Assembly: GCF_004791165.1 (NCBI RefSeq)
Contig: NZ_SRUZ01000004.1
Coordinates: forward strand, 62,001 to 126,000
DNA from: Mesorhizobium sp. M8A.F.Ca.ET.218.01.1.1
GTDB taxonomy: Bacteria > Pseudomonadota > Alphaproteobacteria > Rhizobiales > Rhizobiaceae
DNA: 64,000 nucleotides
Direction: 5' to 3'
The notes below the pieces were generated by a model that saw only the letters and a program-made list of their open reading frames with translations, was not told the DNA's origin and made no database searches. Each line of letters opens with the position of its first letter. Positions within the stretch are counted from its first letter, which is position 1. Shown here piece by piece: positions 1 to 9,279 of the stretch. The position numbers and the translations under genes are program-made.

Positions 1-1693
1 GCATCTCCTGGTAGAAAAAGGTGATCAGCAGCGAAGCAATGTGGGCGCCGTCGACATCGGCGTCGGTCATGATGATCACGCGGTCGTAGCGCAAATCCTC
101 GTCGCGATACTTTGACCGCGTGCCGCAGCCAAGCGCCTGGATCAGGTCCGATATCTGCTGGTTGGCGGCCAGCTTGTCATTGCCGGCGCTGGCGACGTTG
201 AGGATTTTTCCGCGCAGCGGCAAGACGGCCTGGCTGGCACGGTCGCGCGCTTGCTTGGCGGAGCCGCCGGCGGAATCGCCTTCGACGATGAAGAGTTCGG
301 CACCTGCCGCCGCGTTCTGCGTGCAGTCGGCGAGCTTGCCCGGCAAGCGCAGCTTGCGCACCGCACTCTTGCGCGACACCTCTTTTTCCTGGCGGCGGCG
401 CACCCGTTCGTCAGCGCGCGCGATCACCCAGTCGAGCAGTTTCGAGGCTTCTTGCGGATTGTCTGCCAGCCAATGGTCGAACGGGTCGCGTATCGCGGTC
501 TCGACGATGCGTATCGCTTCGATCGTCGCCAGCCTGTCCTTGGTCTGGCCGACGAATTCCGGCTCGCGGATGAACACCGACAGCATGCCGGCGGCCGAGA
601 TCATGACGTCTTCCGACGTGACGATCGAGGCGCGCTTGTTGCCGACGAGGTCGGCATAGGCCCGCAGGCCGCGCGTCAGGACATTGCGGAAGCCGGCCTC
701 GTGCGTGCCGCCTTCACCGGTCGGAATGGTGTTGCAGTAGGAATTGATGAAGCCGTCGCCGCCGAACCAGGTCACCGCCCACTCGAGCGAGCCATGGCCG
801 CCTTGCCTGTCGCTCTTGCCGGCGAAGATTTCGCGCGTCACCTGGAATTCGTCGCCTAGCGACGCTTTCAGATAATCCTTGAGGCCGCCGGGAAAATGGA
901 ATTCCGCCTTGGCCGGCGTCTGATCCTTTTCCTTGATGAGGGAAGGATCGCAGGTCCAGCGGATTTCGACGCCGCCGAACAGATAGGCCTTGGAGCGCGT
1001 CATGCGGTAGAGCCGTGCCGGCTCGAAGGCCGCACCCTTGCCGAAGATCTGCTCGTCGGGATGGAAACGCGTCCTGGTGCCGCGGCGGTTGTGCACCTCG
1101 CCGAGGTGCTCCAGACCGCTTACCGGAATGCCGCGTGAAAACCGTTGGCGATAAAGCTGGCGGCCGCGCGCGACTTCGACCTCGAGATGGTCCGACAGGG
1201 CGTTGACGACGGAAACGCCGACGCCGTGCAGGCCACCGGAGGTCTCGTAGACCTTGGAATCGAACTTGCCGCCCGAATGCAGCGTCGTCATGATCACTTC
1301 GAGCGCCGGCTTCTTGAATTTCGGATGCGGATCGACCGGGATGCCGCGGCCATTGTCGGTGACGGTGAGATAGCCGTCGGCCGAAAGCTCGACATCGATG
1401 AAGGTGGCGTGGCCGGCAACCGCTTCGTCCATCGAATTGTCGATGACCTCGGCGAACAAATGGTGCATCGCCTTGTCGTCGGTACCGCCGATATACATGC
1501 CAGGCCGGCGGCGCACCGGCTCCAGGCCTTCGAGCACCTCGATGTCGGCGGCGCTGTAACCCTCGCTGCCATCCTTGGCCGCGGCCGGGCGCCTGGCGGC
1601 CGCTTGCACCAGCGGATCCGCTGGGCGCGCCGGCGCGCGAACCGGCTGCGGCTGCTTGTCGATGTTGCCGAAGAGATCGTTGTTGTCGTCCAT
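1..1693 (-). CDS. parE: DNA topoisomerase IV subunit B (partial, 3' end outside window)
   Basis: ATPase subunit of topoisomerase IV, which pairs with ParC to decatenate daughter chromosomes. About 564 residues are visible and the C-terminus runs off the left edge. Reading the complement I see the GHKL ATPase motifs (EVIDNSMDEA, DNGRGIPVD, GGLHGVGVSVVNA), then the TOPRIM motif EGDSAGGSAKQARDR near 240-300 and MTDADVDGAH near 50-85. The KQARDR form after EGDSAGGSA, rather than GyrB's KQGRDR, points to ParE. The start MDDNNDLFG is at 1693. An in-frame ATG at 1702 would add three residues and neither has a strong ribosome site. The 238 bases to the divergent cpaB hold no gene I can see. Confidence 0.95.
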   Translation of the reverse strand, partial: MDDNNDLFGNIDKQPQPVRAPARPADPLVQAAARRPAAAKDGSEGYSAADIEVLEGLEPVRRRPGMYIGGTDDKAMHHLFAEVIDNSMDEAVAGHATFIDVELSADGYLTVTDNGRGIPVDPHPKFKKPALEVIMTTLHSGGKFDSKVYETSGGLHGVGVSVVNALSDHLEVEVARGRQLYRQRFSRGIPVSGLEHLGEVHNRRGTRTRFHPDEQIFGKGAAFEPARLYRMTRSKAYLFGGVEIRWTCDPSLIKEKDQTPAKAEFHFPGGLKDYLKASLGDEFQVTREIFAGKSDRQGGHGSLEWAVTWFGGDGFINSYCNTIPTGEGGTHEAGFRNVLTRGLRAYADLVGNKRASIVTSEDVMISAAGMLSVFIREPEFVGQTKDRLATIEAIRIVETAIRDPFDHWLADNPQEASKLLDWVIARADERVRRRQEKEVSRKSAVRKLRLPGKLADCTQNAAAGAELFIVEGDSAGGSAKQARDRASQAVLPLRGKILNVASAGNDKLAANQQISDLIQALGCGTRSKYRDEDLRYDRVIIMTDADVDGAHIASLLITFFYQEM

Positions 1694-1931
1694 GCCAACC
1701 ATAAGGGTCCGGTGCTGCGAATCACCCGTCGATACTGCCACGCTTTTCGGCGCCAAGCGACGGAGGTTCCTGTTACGTTCGGGGATTTAGCCCTTCTTAC
1801 CCTAAAACCATTCGATAACCAAGCGGGCGGAAATAGGTCGAATGCCACCGCACAAGATTCCTGATTCTTTAACAATGCCGACTAGCGTGAGCCCAACATA
1901 ACAAGAAACTGCAGGCGTCAGGGGTTTAGGT

Positions 1932-2858
1932 GTGAGGGGCAAGGCCATAACGATGATCGGCATCGCCGCCGTTTTCGGCGCGATCTCGATCTTTGCCGCG
2001 GATTTCTGGGTCAAGAGCCAGGCCCAGGCCGATGCCCAGGAAAAGACGGCCTCGATCGCCGCTCCGGCCTCACCCAGGATCGAATTCAAGACGATCGTGG
2101 TGGCGACCGCGCCATTGCGTTATGGCATGGAGCTCGATCGCACCAAACTCAGCGAAATCCCGTGGCCGCAGGATTCCCTGCCGCAGGGCGCCTTTGCGAC
2201 CATCGACGGGTTGCTCGGCGAAGGTGGCCGGGTCGTGCTGTCGCCGATCGAGGTCAACGAGCCGGTGCTGCTCACCAAGCTGTCCGGACCGAACGGCCGC
2301 GCGACGCTGTCCAATATGCTGACGCCCGGAATGCGGGCGGTCACCATCCGCACCGACGAGATCGCCGGCGTCGGCGGCTTCGTCACGCCGGGCGACCGGG
2401 TCGATGTCGTGCTGACCCGCGATGCCGGCGAAATCCAGGAAGTCGCCAAGAACGCGCAAGGCGCGGCCGGTTCGACCATCACCTCGGAAATCGTCGTTGC
2501 CGACGCCAAGGTGCTGAGCGTCGGGCAGGGCGCCGACGAGCGCCAGACGACGCCGCAGGTGGCCAATTCCGTGACCATCGAGGTGACGAGCGACGGCGCG
2601 CAGAAAGTGGCGCTGGCCCGCACCGTCGGCACGCTGTCGCTTTCGCTGCGCTCCGCCAGCGAAGGCGGCGACGGCAAGAACGGCGTCACCACCATCTCTT
2701 CCTTCGGCGGATCTGTGGCTTCCAAGGCCCAGGCGGCGGCCGGCTCCCTGTTCGATGCCGTCGCAAAGGAGCCGGAGAAGCCGAAGTTCAAGACGGTCAT
2801 CGTGACACGCGGCACGCAGGCCGAGGAATACAAGGTTCCTTCGCGGGATCAGAAGTAA
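1932..2858 (+). CDS. cpaB: Flp/Tad pilus assembly protein CpaB (RcpC)
   Basis: CpaB/RcpC supports the outer-membrane secretin during Flp/Tad pilus assembly. The 308-residue product has one N-terminal membrane anchor (about residues 5-25), an SAF-type domain (about 45-115, around APLRYGMELDRTKLSEIPWP) and the RcpC/CpaB domain (about 120-220, TPGDRVDVVLTRD). The start is GTG, giving MRGKAITMIG. It is the first gene of a same-strand cluster continuing through tadC, with cpaC 30 bases on. No pilin or prepilin peptidase gene precedes it, although one often does in such loci. Its upstream neighbour is divergent parE. Confidence 0.92.
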   Translation: MRGKAITMIGIAAVFGAISIFAADFWVKSQAQADAQEKTASIAAPASPRIEFKTIVVATAPLRYGMELDRTKLSEIPWPQDSLPQGAFATIDGLLGEGGRVVLSPIEVNEPVLLTKLSGPNGRATLSNMLTPGMRAVTIRTDEIAGVGGFVTPGDRVDVVLTRDAGEIQEVAKNAQGAAGSTITSEIVVADAKVLSVGQGADERQTTPQVANSVTIEVTSDGAQKVALARTVGTLSLSLRSASEGGDGKNGVTTISSFGGSVASKAQAAAGSLFDAVAKEPEKPKFKTVIVTRGTQAEEYKVPSRDQK

Positions 2859-2888
2859 AGACCGGTGGGGACCGGGCGGGACGGGATA

Positions 2889-4334
2889 ATGGCGATGCAT
2901 ACCCTATATCGAATGACGGATCGGTTGCGTTTGGTGCGCGCCTTGGCGATGGCGGCTTCACTGGCCGCGAGCGGCATGCTCGCCTTCGTCGGCGCGGCCA
3001 ACGCGGACAACGACATCGTCCATGTCTCGTCGACCAGGAATGCGTCGATCAAGGTCGCCAAGGGCAAGCCCAAGACGATCATGACGAGCGCGGCCTTCTA
3101 CCAGATCGTCATCGGCGATCCGGAGATCGCCAACGTCAATCCGCTGACCGACAAATCCTTCTATGTGCTGGGCAACAATCTCGGCACCACCGGCATTGCG
3201 CTGTTCGACGAGAACAAGCAACTCGTCGGCACCATCGACATCGAAGTGACGCTCGACACCGACCAATTGGCGAGCACCATCCGCGCCAGCGTGCCGGACG
3301 CCAAGATCAAGGTCGGCTCGGCCAATGGACGCGTGGTGCTTTCGGGCGAGGCGGATGACGCGGTCGCCGCCGAAAAGGCAAACAAGATCGCCACCCGCTT
3401 CTCCGGCAATGAGGAGGTGATCAATTCGGTCAATATCTCCTCGTCGCAGCAGGTCCAGCTCAATGTCCGCTTCGTCGAGATCAATCGCCAGGCCGGGCAG
3501 GATCTGGGCGCGAAATACAGCGCCAATTTCGCTTACGGCTTCGGCGGTCGCGACGTCTCTATCAATCCAGGCCCGGTCCCGGCGGCCGGCACCGGCGAGA
3601 TCATCGGCCGGCTGCTGTCCAATGGCGTCTCGATCGATATCGCCATCAAGGCGCTGGAGGAGCGCGGCCTTGCCCGAAGGTTGGCCGAACCGAACCTGAT
3701 TGCTCGCTCCGGCGAAACGGCGAGCTTTCTCGCCGGCGGCGAATTTCCCATCCCGGTTTCCGAAGACAATGGCAATATCTCCGTCAGCTACAAGAACTAC
3801 GGCGTCAGCCTGGACTTTACGCCGACCGTGCTGAAGGACGGATTGGTCAGCCTCGACATCGCGCCGGAAGTCTCCTCGATCGATGCGTCGGCATCGTACA
3901 ATATCGGCAACATTTCGGTGCCGGGGTTCATCGTGCGCCGCGCCAAGACTTCGGTCGACCTGAAGAACGGCCAGAGCTTCATGATCGCCGGGCTGCTGCA
4001 GTCCCAGAACGACATCATCACGTCTCGCATACCCGGTCTCGGCAAGATGCCGGTGCTGGGGTCGCTGTTCTCGTCGAAATCCTATCAGCGGCGCGAGACC
4101 GACCTGGTCATCATCGTCACGCCCTATCTGGTCAAGCCGGTCGATCCGTCGAAGAAAATGGCTGAGCCGACCGATGGCACACAGCCCGCCAGCAATGTCG
4201 ACTATTTCCTCAACAACACCGAGGAAGTGAAGGCGCCGGACACCAACCGTGCGCTGGCGCTGGCTGACGGCAGCGCTGCGCGGGGCGCTTCCGCGACCAA
4301 AGTCGGCCATTTCCTCGACCTGCCGAAGGACTGA
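2889..4334 (+). CDS. cpaC: Flp/Tad pilus secretin CpaC (RcpA)
   Basis: Outer-membrane secretin through which the Flp pilus emerges. The 481-residue protein starts with a signal peptide (cleavage probably near GAANA-DND). It has a pilus N-domain (about 35-110), a BON-like domain (about 120-185, KVGSANGRVVLSGEA) and a secretin core to about 430, including VPGFIVRRAKTSVDLKNGQ and ETDLVIIVTPYLVKP. ATG 2889 was preferred over the in-frame GTG at 2865 because a purine-rich GGGACGGG lies just before it and the signal peptide then starts normally. It follows cpaB by 30 bases and precedes the small lipoprotein gene by 4. Confidence 0.93.
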   Translation: MAMHTLYRMTDRLRLVRALAMAASLAASGMLAFVGAANADNDIVHVSSTRNASIKVAKGKPKTIMTSAAFYQIVIGDPEIANVNPLTDKSFYVLGNNLGTTGIALFDENKQLVGTIDIEVTLDTDQLASTIRASVPDAKIKVGSANGRVVLSGEADDAVAAEKANKIATRFSGNEEVINSVNISSSQQVQLNVRFVEINRQAGQDLGAKYSANFAYGFGGRDVSINPGPVPAAGTGEIIGRLLSNGVSIDIAIKALEERGLARRLAEPNLIARSGETASFLAGGEFPIPVSEDNGNISVSYKNYGVSLDFTPTVLKDGLVSLDIAPEVSSIDASASYNIGNISVPGFIVRRAKTSVDLKNGQSFMIAGLLQSQNDIITSRIPGLGKMPVLGSLFSSKSYQRRETDLVIIVTPYLVKPVDPSKKMAEPTDGTQPASNVDYFLNNTEEVKAPDTNRALALADGSAARGASATKVGHFLDLPKD

Positions 4335-4338
4335 AGCC

Positions 4339-4608
4339 ATGCGTCTGGTCCTGAGATCGAGCATCGCACTGCTTCTTGCCGGTTTGGCAAGCGGCTGTAC
4401 CAGCGACGACTATGTGCGCAGCGAAGGCGTGACGACAGCCGCCGGTGAGGCGCAGGCCGCCAACACCGTCATGCAGATGGTCGACCCGTGGAAGTACGGC
4501 GTCCAGAACACGAGGCTTCTCGTGCCTGCCAAGCGTGGCGATGCCGGGGCCGCCACGCCCGATCAGGCGGCCGGTGCCAAGGCAGCGCAAACGACCACCG
4601 GCAACTGA
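4339..4608 (+). CDS. Small lipoprotein in the CpaD position of the Tad locus
   Basis: This 89-residue lipoprotein sits between cpaC and cpaE, where CpaD is expected. It has a signal peptide and lipobox LASGC, so Cys20 would be acylated. The mature part carries a conserved-looking stretch, AANTVMQMVDPWKYGVQ, and then an Ala/Gly/Thr-rich tail. CpaD proteins are normally about 200 residues or more, so this is either a short divergent counterpart or an unrelated accessory lipoprotein. I recall similar short lipoproteins next to cpaC in other Hyphomicrobiales but cannot verify this here. It is 4 bases from cpaC and 33 from cpaE, so probably in the same transcript. Confidence 0.8.
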   Translation: MRLVLRSSIALLLAGLASGCTSDDYVRSEGVTTAAGEAQAANTVMQMVDPWKYGVQNTRLLVPAKRGDAGAATPDQAAGAKAAQTTTGN

Positions 4609-4641
4609 TCCAGACGGCGATCGACCTCATAGGCGGCAAGA

Positions 4642-5850
4642 ATGGCAAACAGCACCAAGAAGATCCTGCTCGTATCGACAGACCGGACCTTCGCGCAGGA
4701 CACGAAGACGGCCTTTGCCGCCTCCGAGATCATCCAGCTCATGACGGTCGAGAAGAACGTCACCGAACTGCGCGGCGAGGTTCAGGAGGCCGAGTTCGGC
4801 GTCGTTATCGTCGATATGGATGCGGCGAAGCTGGAAGAAATCGAGTCACTGCAACGTGTGATGCGCCGGCTCGAGGGCAAGGCACCGGTGGTCGTGGTCA
4901 CGCAGGAGTTCAACGCCGCCGCTGTCCGCATCCTGGTCCAACTCAAGGTCGCCGACTTCCTGGTCAAGCCGATCACCACGGCCGACCTCGTGCGTTCGGT
5001 CGTGCGAGCGTTGCAGGGACCCGGCCGCGAGGAAAACACCGAGTCGCAAATCTACACCTTCATGCCCGCCGCCGGCGGCGTCGGCACCACGACACTGGCG
5101 CTGCAGACCGCGTTCCAGCTGCATCATTCGGTGACGCGCGGCGCCTCGACCTGTGTGGTCGACCTCAATTTCCAGCAAGGTGCCTGCGCCGAATATCTCG
5201 ATCTGGAGCCGCGTTTCGACATCACCGAAATCGAGAACCAACCCGAGCGCCTCGACCGGCAGCTGCTCGATGTGATGCTGTCCAAGCACGCCAGCGGACT
5301 TTGCGTGCTGGCGGCGCCGACCCATCCGGCCGAAATGCGCTCGTTCAAGACCGATGTCGTGGTGCGCATGCTGGACCTCGTCTCGGCCTATTTCGACAAT
5401 GTCGTCATCGACATGCCGCGCACCTGGTTTCCGTGGACGGAAACGGTGCTGCTCGGTTCCAACAAGCTCTACATCGTTGCTGAAATGACGGTGCCGTGCC
5501 TGCGCCATACGCAGCGGCTGATCCAGGCCGTCTATGAGACCGCCGGCAAGGAAGTGAAGCCGAACGTGATCGTCAACCGTTTCGAGCAGAAGATGTTCGA
5601 CAACGGCATCAAGCAGGCGGATGTCCAGGAAATCCTTGGCGAGCATTTTGTCGGCGGCATCGCCAACAACTACCGGCTGGTGCGCGAGGCGGTCGACCGC
5701 GGCGTGCCGCTGCACGAGATCGATCCCAACGCCAATGTCGTCAACGACCTGAAGAAGATCATCCTTCCGGAAGAGTCGGTGGCGACCGCGAGCAAGTCGA
5801 AGTCGCTATTCGGTTTCGGCAGGGGCCTGTTGAAAAGGAAAGCTGGATGA
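4642..5850 (+). CDS. cpaE: Pilus assembly protein CpaE (TadZ-like, atypical MinD/ParA ATPase)
   Basis: CpaE/TadZ proteins localise the Tad machine to the pole. The 402-residue product has an N-terminal receiver-like domain (about 8-125, IVDMDAAKLEEIE followed by VVVVTQEF and FLVKPIT) and a C-terminal MinD/ParA-type domain (about 135-370). The P-loop reads AAGGVGTTT at residues 143-151: both the signature lysine and the GKT lysine of ParA-type ATPases are absent, so ordinary ATP hydrolysis is doubtful. Its stop overlaps the cpaF start by four bases (ATGA), implying translational coupling. Confidence 0.92.
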   Translation: MANSTKKILLVSTDRTFAQDTKTAFAASEIIQLMTVEKNVTELRGEVQEAEFGVVIVDMDAAKLEEIESLQRVMRRLEGKAPVVVVTQEFNAAAVRILVQLKVADFLVKPITTADLVRSVVRALQGPGREENTESQIYTFMPAAGGVGTTTLALQTAFQLHHSVTRGASTCVVDLNFQQGACAEYLDLEPRFDITEIENQPERLDRQLLDVMLSKHASGLCVLAAPTHPAEMRSFKTDVVVRMLDLVSAYFDNVVIDMPRTWFPWTETVLLGSNKLYIVAEMTVPCLRHTQRLIQAVYETAGKEVKPNVIVNRFEQKMFDNGIKQADVQEILGEHFVGGIANNYRLVREAVDRGVPLHEIDPNANVVNDLKKIILPEESVATASKSKSLFGFGRGLLKRKAG

Positions 5851-7268
5851 CCAGCCGTTTTTCCACCCTGCAGAATCGCGACGCCCGCCCGCAGCGACCG
5901 GCGGAATCGACACCGGTCGCGCATCATGCCGTCGTTATCCCGACCAGCCGAAAGGCTTTGCCGGCGAAACCGGAAGCGGCACCGGCAAAGAATGCCAACA
6001 AGGTGCTCGATGCCCGGGTGCGCATCCATCGGATGCTGCTCGAGGAGATCAACCTCGTCGCGCTGGAGCGCTTGCCCAAGGACGAGATGCGCCGGCAAGT
6101 GCATGATTTCGTATCGGAAAAAACCCGCCAGGAGCGGATGGCGATCAATACCGCCGAACTCGACGCGCTGGTCGACGATATCGTCGACGAGATGGTCGGC
6201 CTCGGCCCGCTCGAGCCGTTGCTCAAGGACCCCGACATCAACGATATCCTGATCAACGGCCACCAGAACTGTTTCGTCGAAAAGAAAGGCAAGCTGCAGC
6301 AGGTCCACATCCCGTTCAAGGACGAGGCGCATCTGCTCAGAATCGTCAACAAGATCGTGGCCGCCGTCGGCCGCCGCGTCGACGAATCGCAGCCGATGGT
6401 CGACGCACGCATGCTGGACGGCTCGCGCTTCAACGCAGCCATCCGCCCGGTGGCCGTCGACGGTCCGCTGGTGTCGATCCGCAAGTTCTCCAAGAACAAG
6501 CTTGGCCTGCACAGGCTGGTCGAATTCGGCGCCATCACGCAGAACATGGCCGAAGTGCTGGCCGCGGCCGTGCATGCCCGCAAGACGACGATCATTTCGG
6601 GTGGCACCGGCACAGGCAAGACGACGATGCTCAACGCGCTGTCGGCCTTCATTCCGGAAGACGAGCGGCTGATCACCATCGAGGACGCGGCGGAGCTTCA
6701 ATTGCAGCAGCCGCACGTCGCGCGCATGGAAACGCGCCCGGCCAACATCGAAGGCCATGGCGAGCTCAAACAGCGCGACCTGGTCAAGAACGCGCTGCGC
6801 ATGCGTCCCGACCGCGTCATCCTCGGCGAGTGCCGCGGCGAGGAGGCATTCGACATGCTTCAGGCGATGAACACCGGCCATGAAGGGTCGATGGCGACCA
6901 TCCATGCCAACACGCCTCGCGATGCCATTTCACGCCTCGAGCAGATGCTGGGCATGACCGGCATGCCGATGACGGTGCAGTCGATCCGCAGCCAGATCGC
7001 CAGCGCCATCGACATCATCGTCCAATTGACCCGGCTTTCCGACGGCAAGCGCAAGGTGACGAGCGTCGCCGAGGTGACCGGCATGGAGGGTGATGTCATC
7101 CAGATGCAGGAAATCTTCCGCTTCGTGCGCACCGGCATGGATGCCGACGGCAGCATTCTCGGCTACTTCGAGGCAACCGGGATCCGGCCGCGCTTCCTCG
7201 AGGACCTGCGCGCCATGGGCATCGACTTTCCGGGACGCTATTTCGAACCCGGCCGGCCGCAGGAGTAG
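5847..7268 (+). CDS. cpaF: Flp/Tad pilus assembly and retraction ATPase CpaF (TadA)
   Basis: Secretion-type hexameric ATPase that powers Flp pilus assembly from the cytoplasmic face of the inner membrane. In the 473-residue protein the N-terminal helical region (about 50-150) is followed by the core. Walker [10 protein letters not shown] lies near 252-260, the Walker B region around [15 protein letters not shown] near 320, and the His box STIHAN-like MATIHAN near 350. The length suits CpaF. It overlaps cpaE by four bases and is followed five bases later by tadB. Confidence 0.96.
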   Translation: MTSRFSTLQNRDARPQRPAESTPVAHHAVVIPTSRKALPAKPEAAPAKNANKVLDARVRIHRMLLEEINLVALERLPKDEMRRQVHDFVSEKTRQERMAINTAELDALVDDIVDEMVGLGPLEPLLKDPDINDILINGHQNCFVEKKGKLQQVHIPFKDEAHLLRIVNKIVAAVGRRVDESQPMVDARMLDGSRFNAAIRPVAVDGPLVSIRKFSKNKLGLHRLVEFGAITQNMAEVLAAAVHARKTTIISGGTGTGKTTMLNALSAFIPEDERLITIEDAAELQLQQPHVARMETRPANIEGHGELKQRDLVKNALRMRPDRVILGECRGEEAFDMLQAMNTGHEGSMATIHANTPRDAISRLEQMLGMTGMPMTVQSIRSQIASAIDIIVQLTRLSDGKRKVTSVAEVTGMEGDVIQMQEIFRFVRTGMDADGSILGYFEATGIRPRFLEDLRAMGIDFPGRYFEPGRPQE

Positions 7269-7273
7269 CCGGG

Positions 7274-8239
7274 GTGTTCGACGGGTTCAGCGCGATCTAT
7301 GTCGTCTATGCCGGGGCCGCACTGACCGGCATCATGGTCGCCGAGGCGGTCTACCTGCTCTATGCCGGCCGCAGCGACAAGCGCACCGCCATCAACCGGC
7401 GCATGAAACTTCAGGAAAACAAGATCAGCCAGGAGCAGGTGCTGATCCAACTGCGCAAGGAGCGCGGTCTCGACGCGGGAACGTCGCTGTTCTCGCCGGA
7501 CCGGTTCCGTGCCTTGCGCACGCAGTCGGGCATGGTGATGCCGCTGTCGAAATTCCTGACGATCACCTGCGGCGTGGCGATGGCCATGACGCTGTTCGCC
7601 ATCTCGCGCGGCTTGCCGTTGTTGATGGGGCTCATTCTGTTCGTCATGCTGGTGCCGCTGCTGCCGGTCATGGCGATGCGCTCCATGCGCAAGCGCCGGC
7701 TGAAACGTTTCGGCATGCAGTTGCCGGAGGCGCTGGAACTGATCACGCGGGGCCTCAAGGCCGGTCATCCGGTTCCGGTGGCGATTGCCATGGTGTCGCG
7801 CGAGATGCCCGATCCGATCGGTACGGAATTCGGCGTCATTGCCGACGAAGTCACCTATGGTTCCGACCTGGTCTCGGCGCTGAACTCGCTTTTCGACCGG
7901 GTAGGCCACGAGGACCTGCCGTTGTTCGTCACCGCCGTGTCGATCCAGACCAGTTCGGGCGGCAATCTGCGCGAAATCCTCGATGGGTTGTCGACGACGA
8001 TCCGCGAACGCGGCAAGCTGCGCCGCAAGGTGCGCGCGATTTCGACCGAAGGCCGCCTGTCGGCCTACATTTTGACTGCCGTGCCGGCGCTGCTGTTCAC
8101 CGCCATCATGGCCATGATGCCGGGATATTACAGCGACGTCTGGGGCGTGCCGAAGACGTGGTACATGATCGGCGGCTCGGTTACCTGGCTGATGCTGGGC
8201 AATCTGATCATGTTCAAGATGTCGAACTTCAGGTTCTGA
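7274..8239 (+). CDS. tadB: Flp/Tad pilus inner-membrane platform protein TadB
   Basis: A T2SSF/PilC-type inner-membrane protein that works with TadC as the platform engaged by CpaF. The 321-residue product has an N-terminal membrane segment (about 5-28), a central pair (about 90-130) and C-terminal hydrophobic segments (about 255-315). The T2SSF cytoplasmic domain lies about 135-255 (MQLPEALELITRGLKAGHPV). The start is GTG, five bases after the cpaF stop. tadC begins one base after its stop. Confidence 0.93.
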   Translation: MFDGFSAIYVVYAGAALTGIMVAEAVYLLYAGRSDKRTAINRRMKLQENKISQEQVLIQLRKERGLDAGTSLFSPDRFRALRTQSGMVMPLSKFLTITCGVAMAMTLFAISRGLPLLMGLILFVMLVPLLPVMAMRSMRKRRLKRFGMQLPEALELITRGLKAGHPVPVAIAMVSREMPDPIGTEFGVIADEVTYGSDLVSALNSLFDRVGHEDLPLFVTAVSIQTSSGGNLREILDGLSTTIRERGKLRRKVRAISTEGRLSAYILTAVPALLFTAIMAMMPGYYSDVWGVPKTWYMIGGSVTWLMLGNLIMFKMSNFRF

Positions 8240-8240
8240 C

Positions 8241-9203
8241 ATGCAGAGCGTCATCGAATTCCTCGCCTCGCTCGCGCCGGCCTCGCTGATGCCGGTTGCG
8301 GTCCTCTTGCTGCTCGTCGGAGTCGCCGCGGTCGCCTGGCCGATGGTGGCGGCGAAGGGTGACCGCAATGAAGTCAAGCGCCGGCTCAAGGTCGACCACG
8401 GTCCGGTGGCGGCCAAGCCCGAACCGGTGCAGAAGAAGAATAGCGGCGTCGTGCGCGAGAAGGCGGTGAAGAGGGCGCAGGAATTCTACGCCAAGAGCGA
8501 CCCGGAAAATGTCGCCCGCCTGCGTTTGAAGCTCATCCAGGCCGGTTACATGGAGCCGCGCGCCGTTGGCATGTTCTTCCTCATCCGGTTCACGGCAATG
8601 ATCGGCACGACGTTCGCCGTCTTCGTGCTCAACCGGTGGATGGCCAGCCCGGACGCTACCATGACCAGCCGGTGGACCTTCATCATCCTGTCGGGCGCTG
8701 CCGGCTATTTCTTGCCGGGTCTGGTGCTGACCCAGAAGGTTCGGGAAAAGATGCGCGAATACCGCAACGGCTTCCCCGATTTCATGGACCTGATGATCGT
8801 CTGCTCCGATGCCGGCATGAGTATGGAAGCGGGCGTCGAGCGCGTTTCGAAAGAACTCGCCAAGACCTATCCGTCGCTCAGCCAGAATTTGCAGCTCGTG
8901 TCGCTGGAGCTTCGGGCGGGACGCAGCCTCGACGACGCGCTGAAGGCGCTCGCCGATCGCCTCAGCCTGGACGAGGTGCGCTCCTTCGCCACGCTCCTGC
9001 AGCAGTCGAAGGAACTCGGCACCAGCCTGTCGGGCGCGCTCAGGGTGTTTTCAGATGAAATGCGCCACAAGCGCATGTCGCTGGCCGAGGAGAAGGCGCA
9101 CGCCTTGCCGGCAAAGATGTCCGTGCCGGTCGTGGTCTGCATCCTGCCGGTGGTGCTGATGATCGCCGTCATTCCCATCATCGTCAAAATGACGGGTCAC
9201 TAA
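8241..9203 (+). CDS. tadC: Flp/Tad pilus inner-membrane platform protein TadC
   Basis: Partner of TadB in the pilus platform. The 320-residue product has hydrophobic segments near 12-35, 110-130, 135-155 and 290-315. The T2SSF domain spans about 170-290, containing FPDFMDLMIVCSDAGMSMEAG and SFATLLQQSKELGTSL, which are typical of TadC. It starts one base after tadB, so the two are almost certainly co-translated. It is the last recognisable core pilus gene here. Confidence 0.93.
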   Translation: MQSVIEFLASLAPASLMPVAVLLLLVGVAAVAWPMVAAKGDRNEVKRRLKVDHGPVAAKPEPVQKKNSGVVREKAVKRAQEFYAKSDPENVARLRLKLIQAGYMEPRAVGMFFLIRFTAMIGTTFAVFVLNRWMASPDATMTSRWTFIILSGAAGYFLPGLVLTQKVREKMREYRNGFPDFMDLMIVCSDAGMSMEAGVERVSKELAKTYPSLSQNLQLVSLELRAGRSLDDALKALADRLSLDEVRSFATLLQQSKELGTSLSGALRVFSDEMRHKRMSLAEEKAHALPAKMSVPVVVCILPVVLMIAVIPIIVKMTGH

Positions 9204-9279
9204 AGCGCGCCGGTCGCGACCGATTCGCGCGACATGCACGCAATCTGGACCTGTAACGTCCGTAATCAGCGAGAAGTCC

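Noticed and set aside
2070..2900. 276-codon minus frame opposite cpaB
   Set aside because: Shadow of cpaB; its composition is typical of antisense frames in GC-rich DNA.
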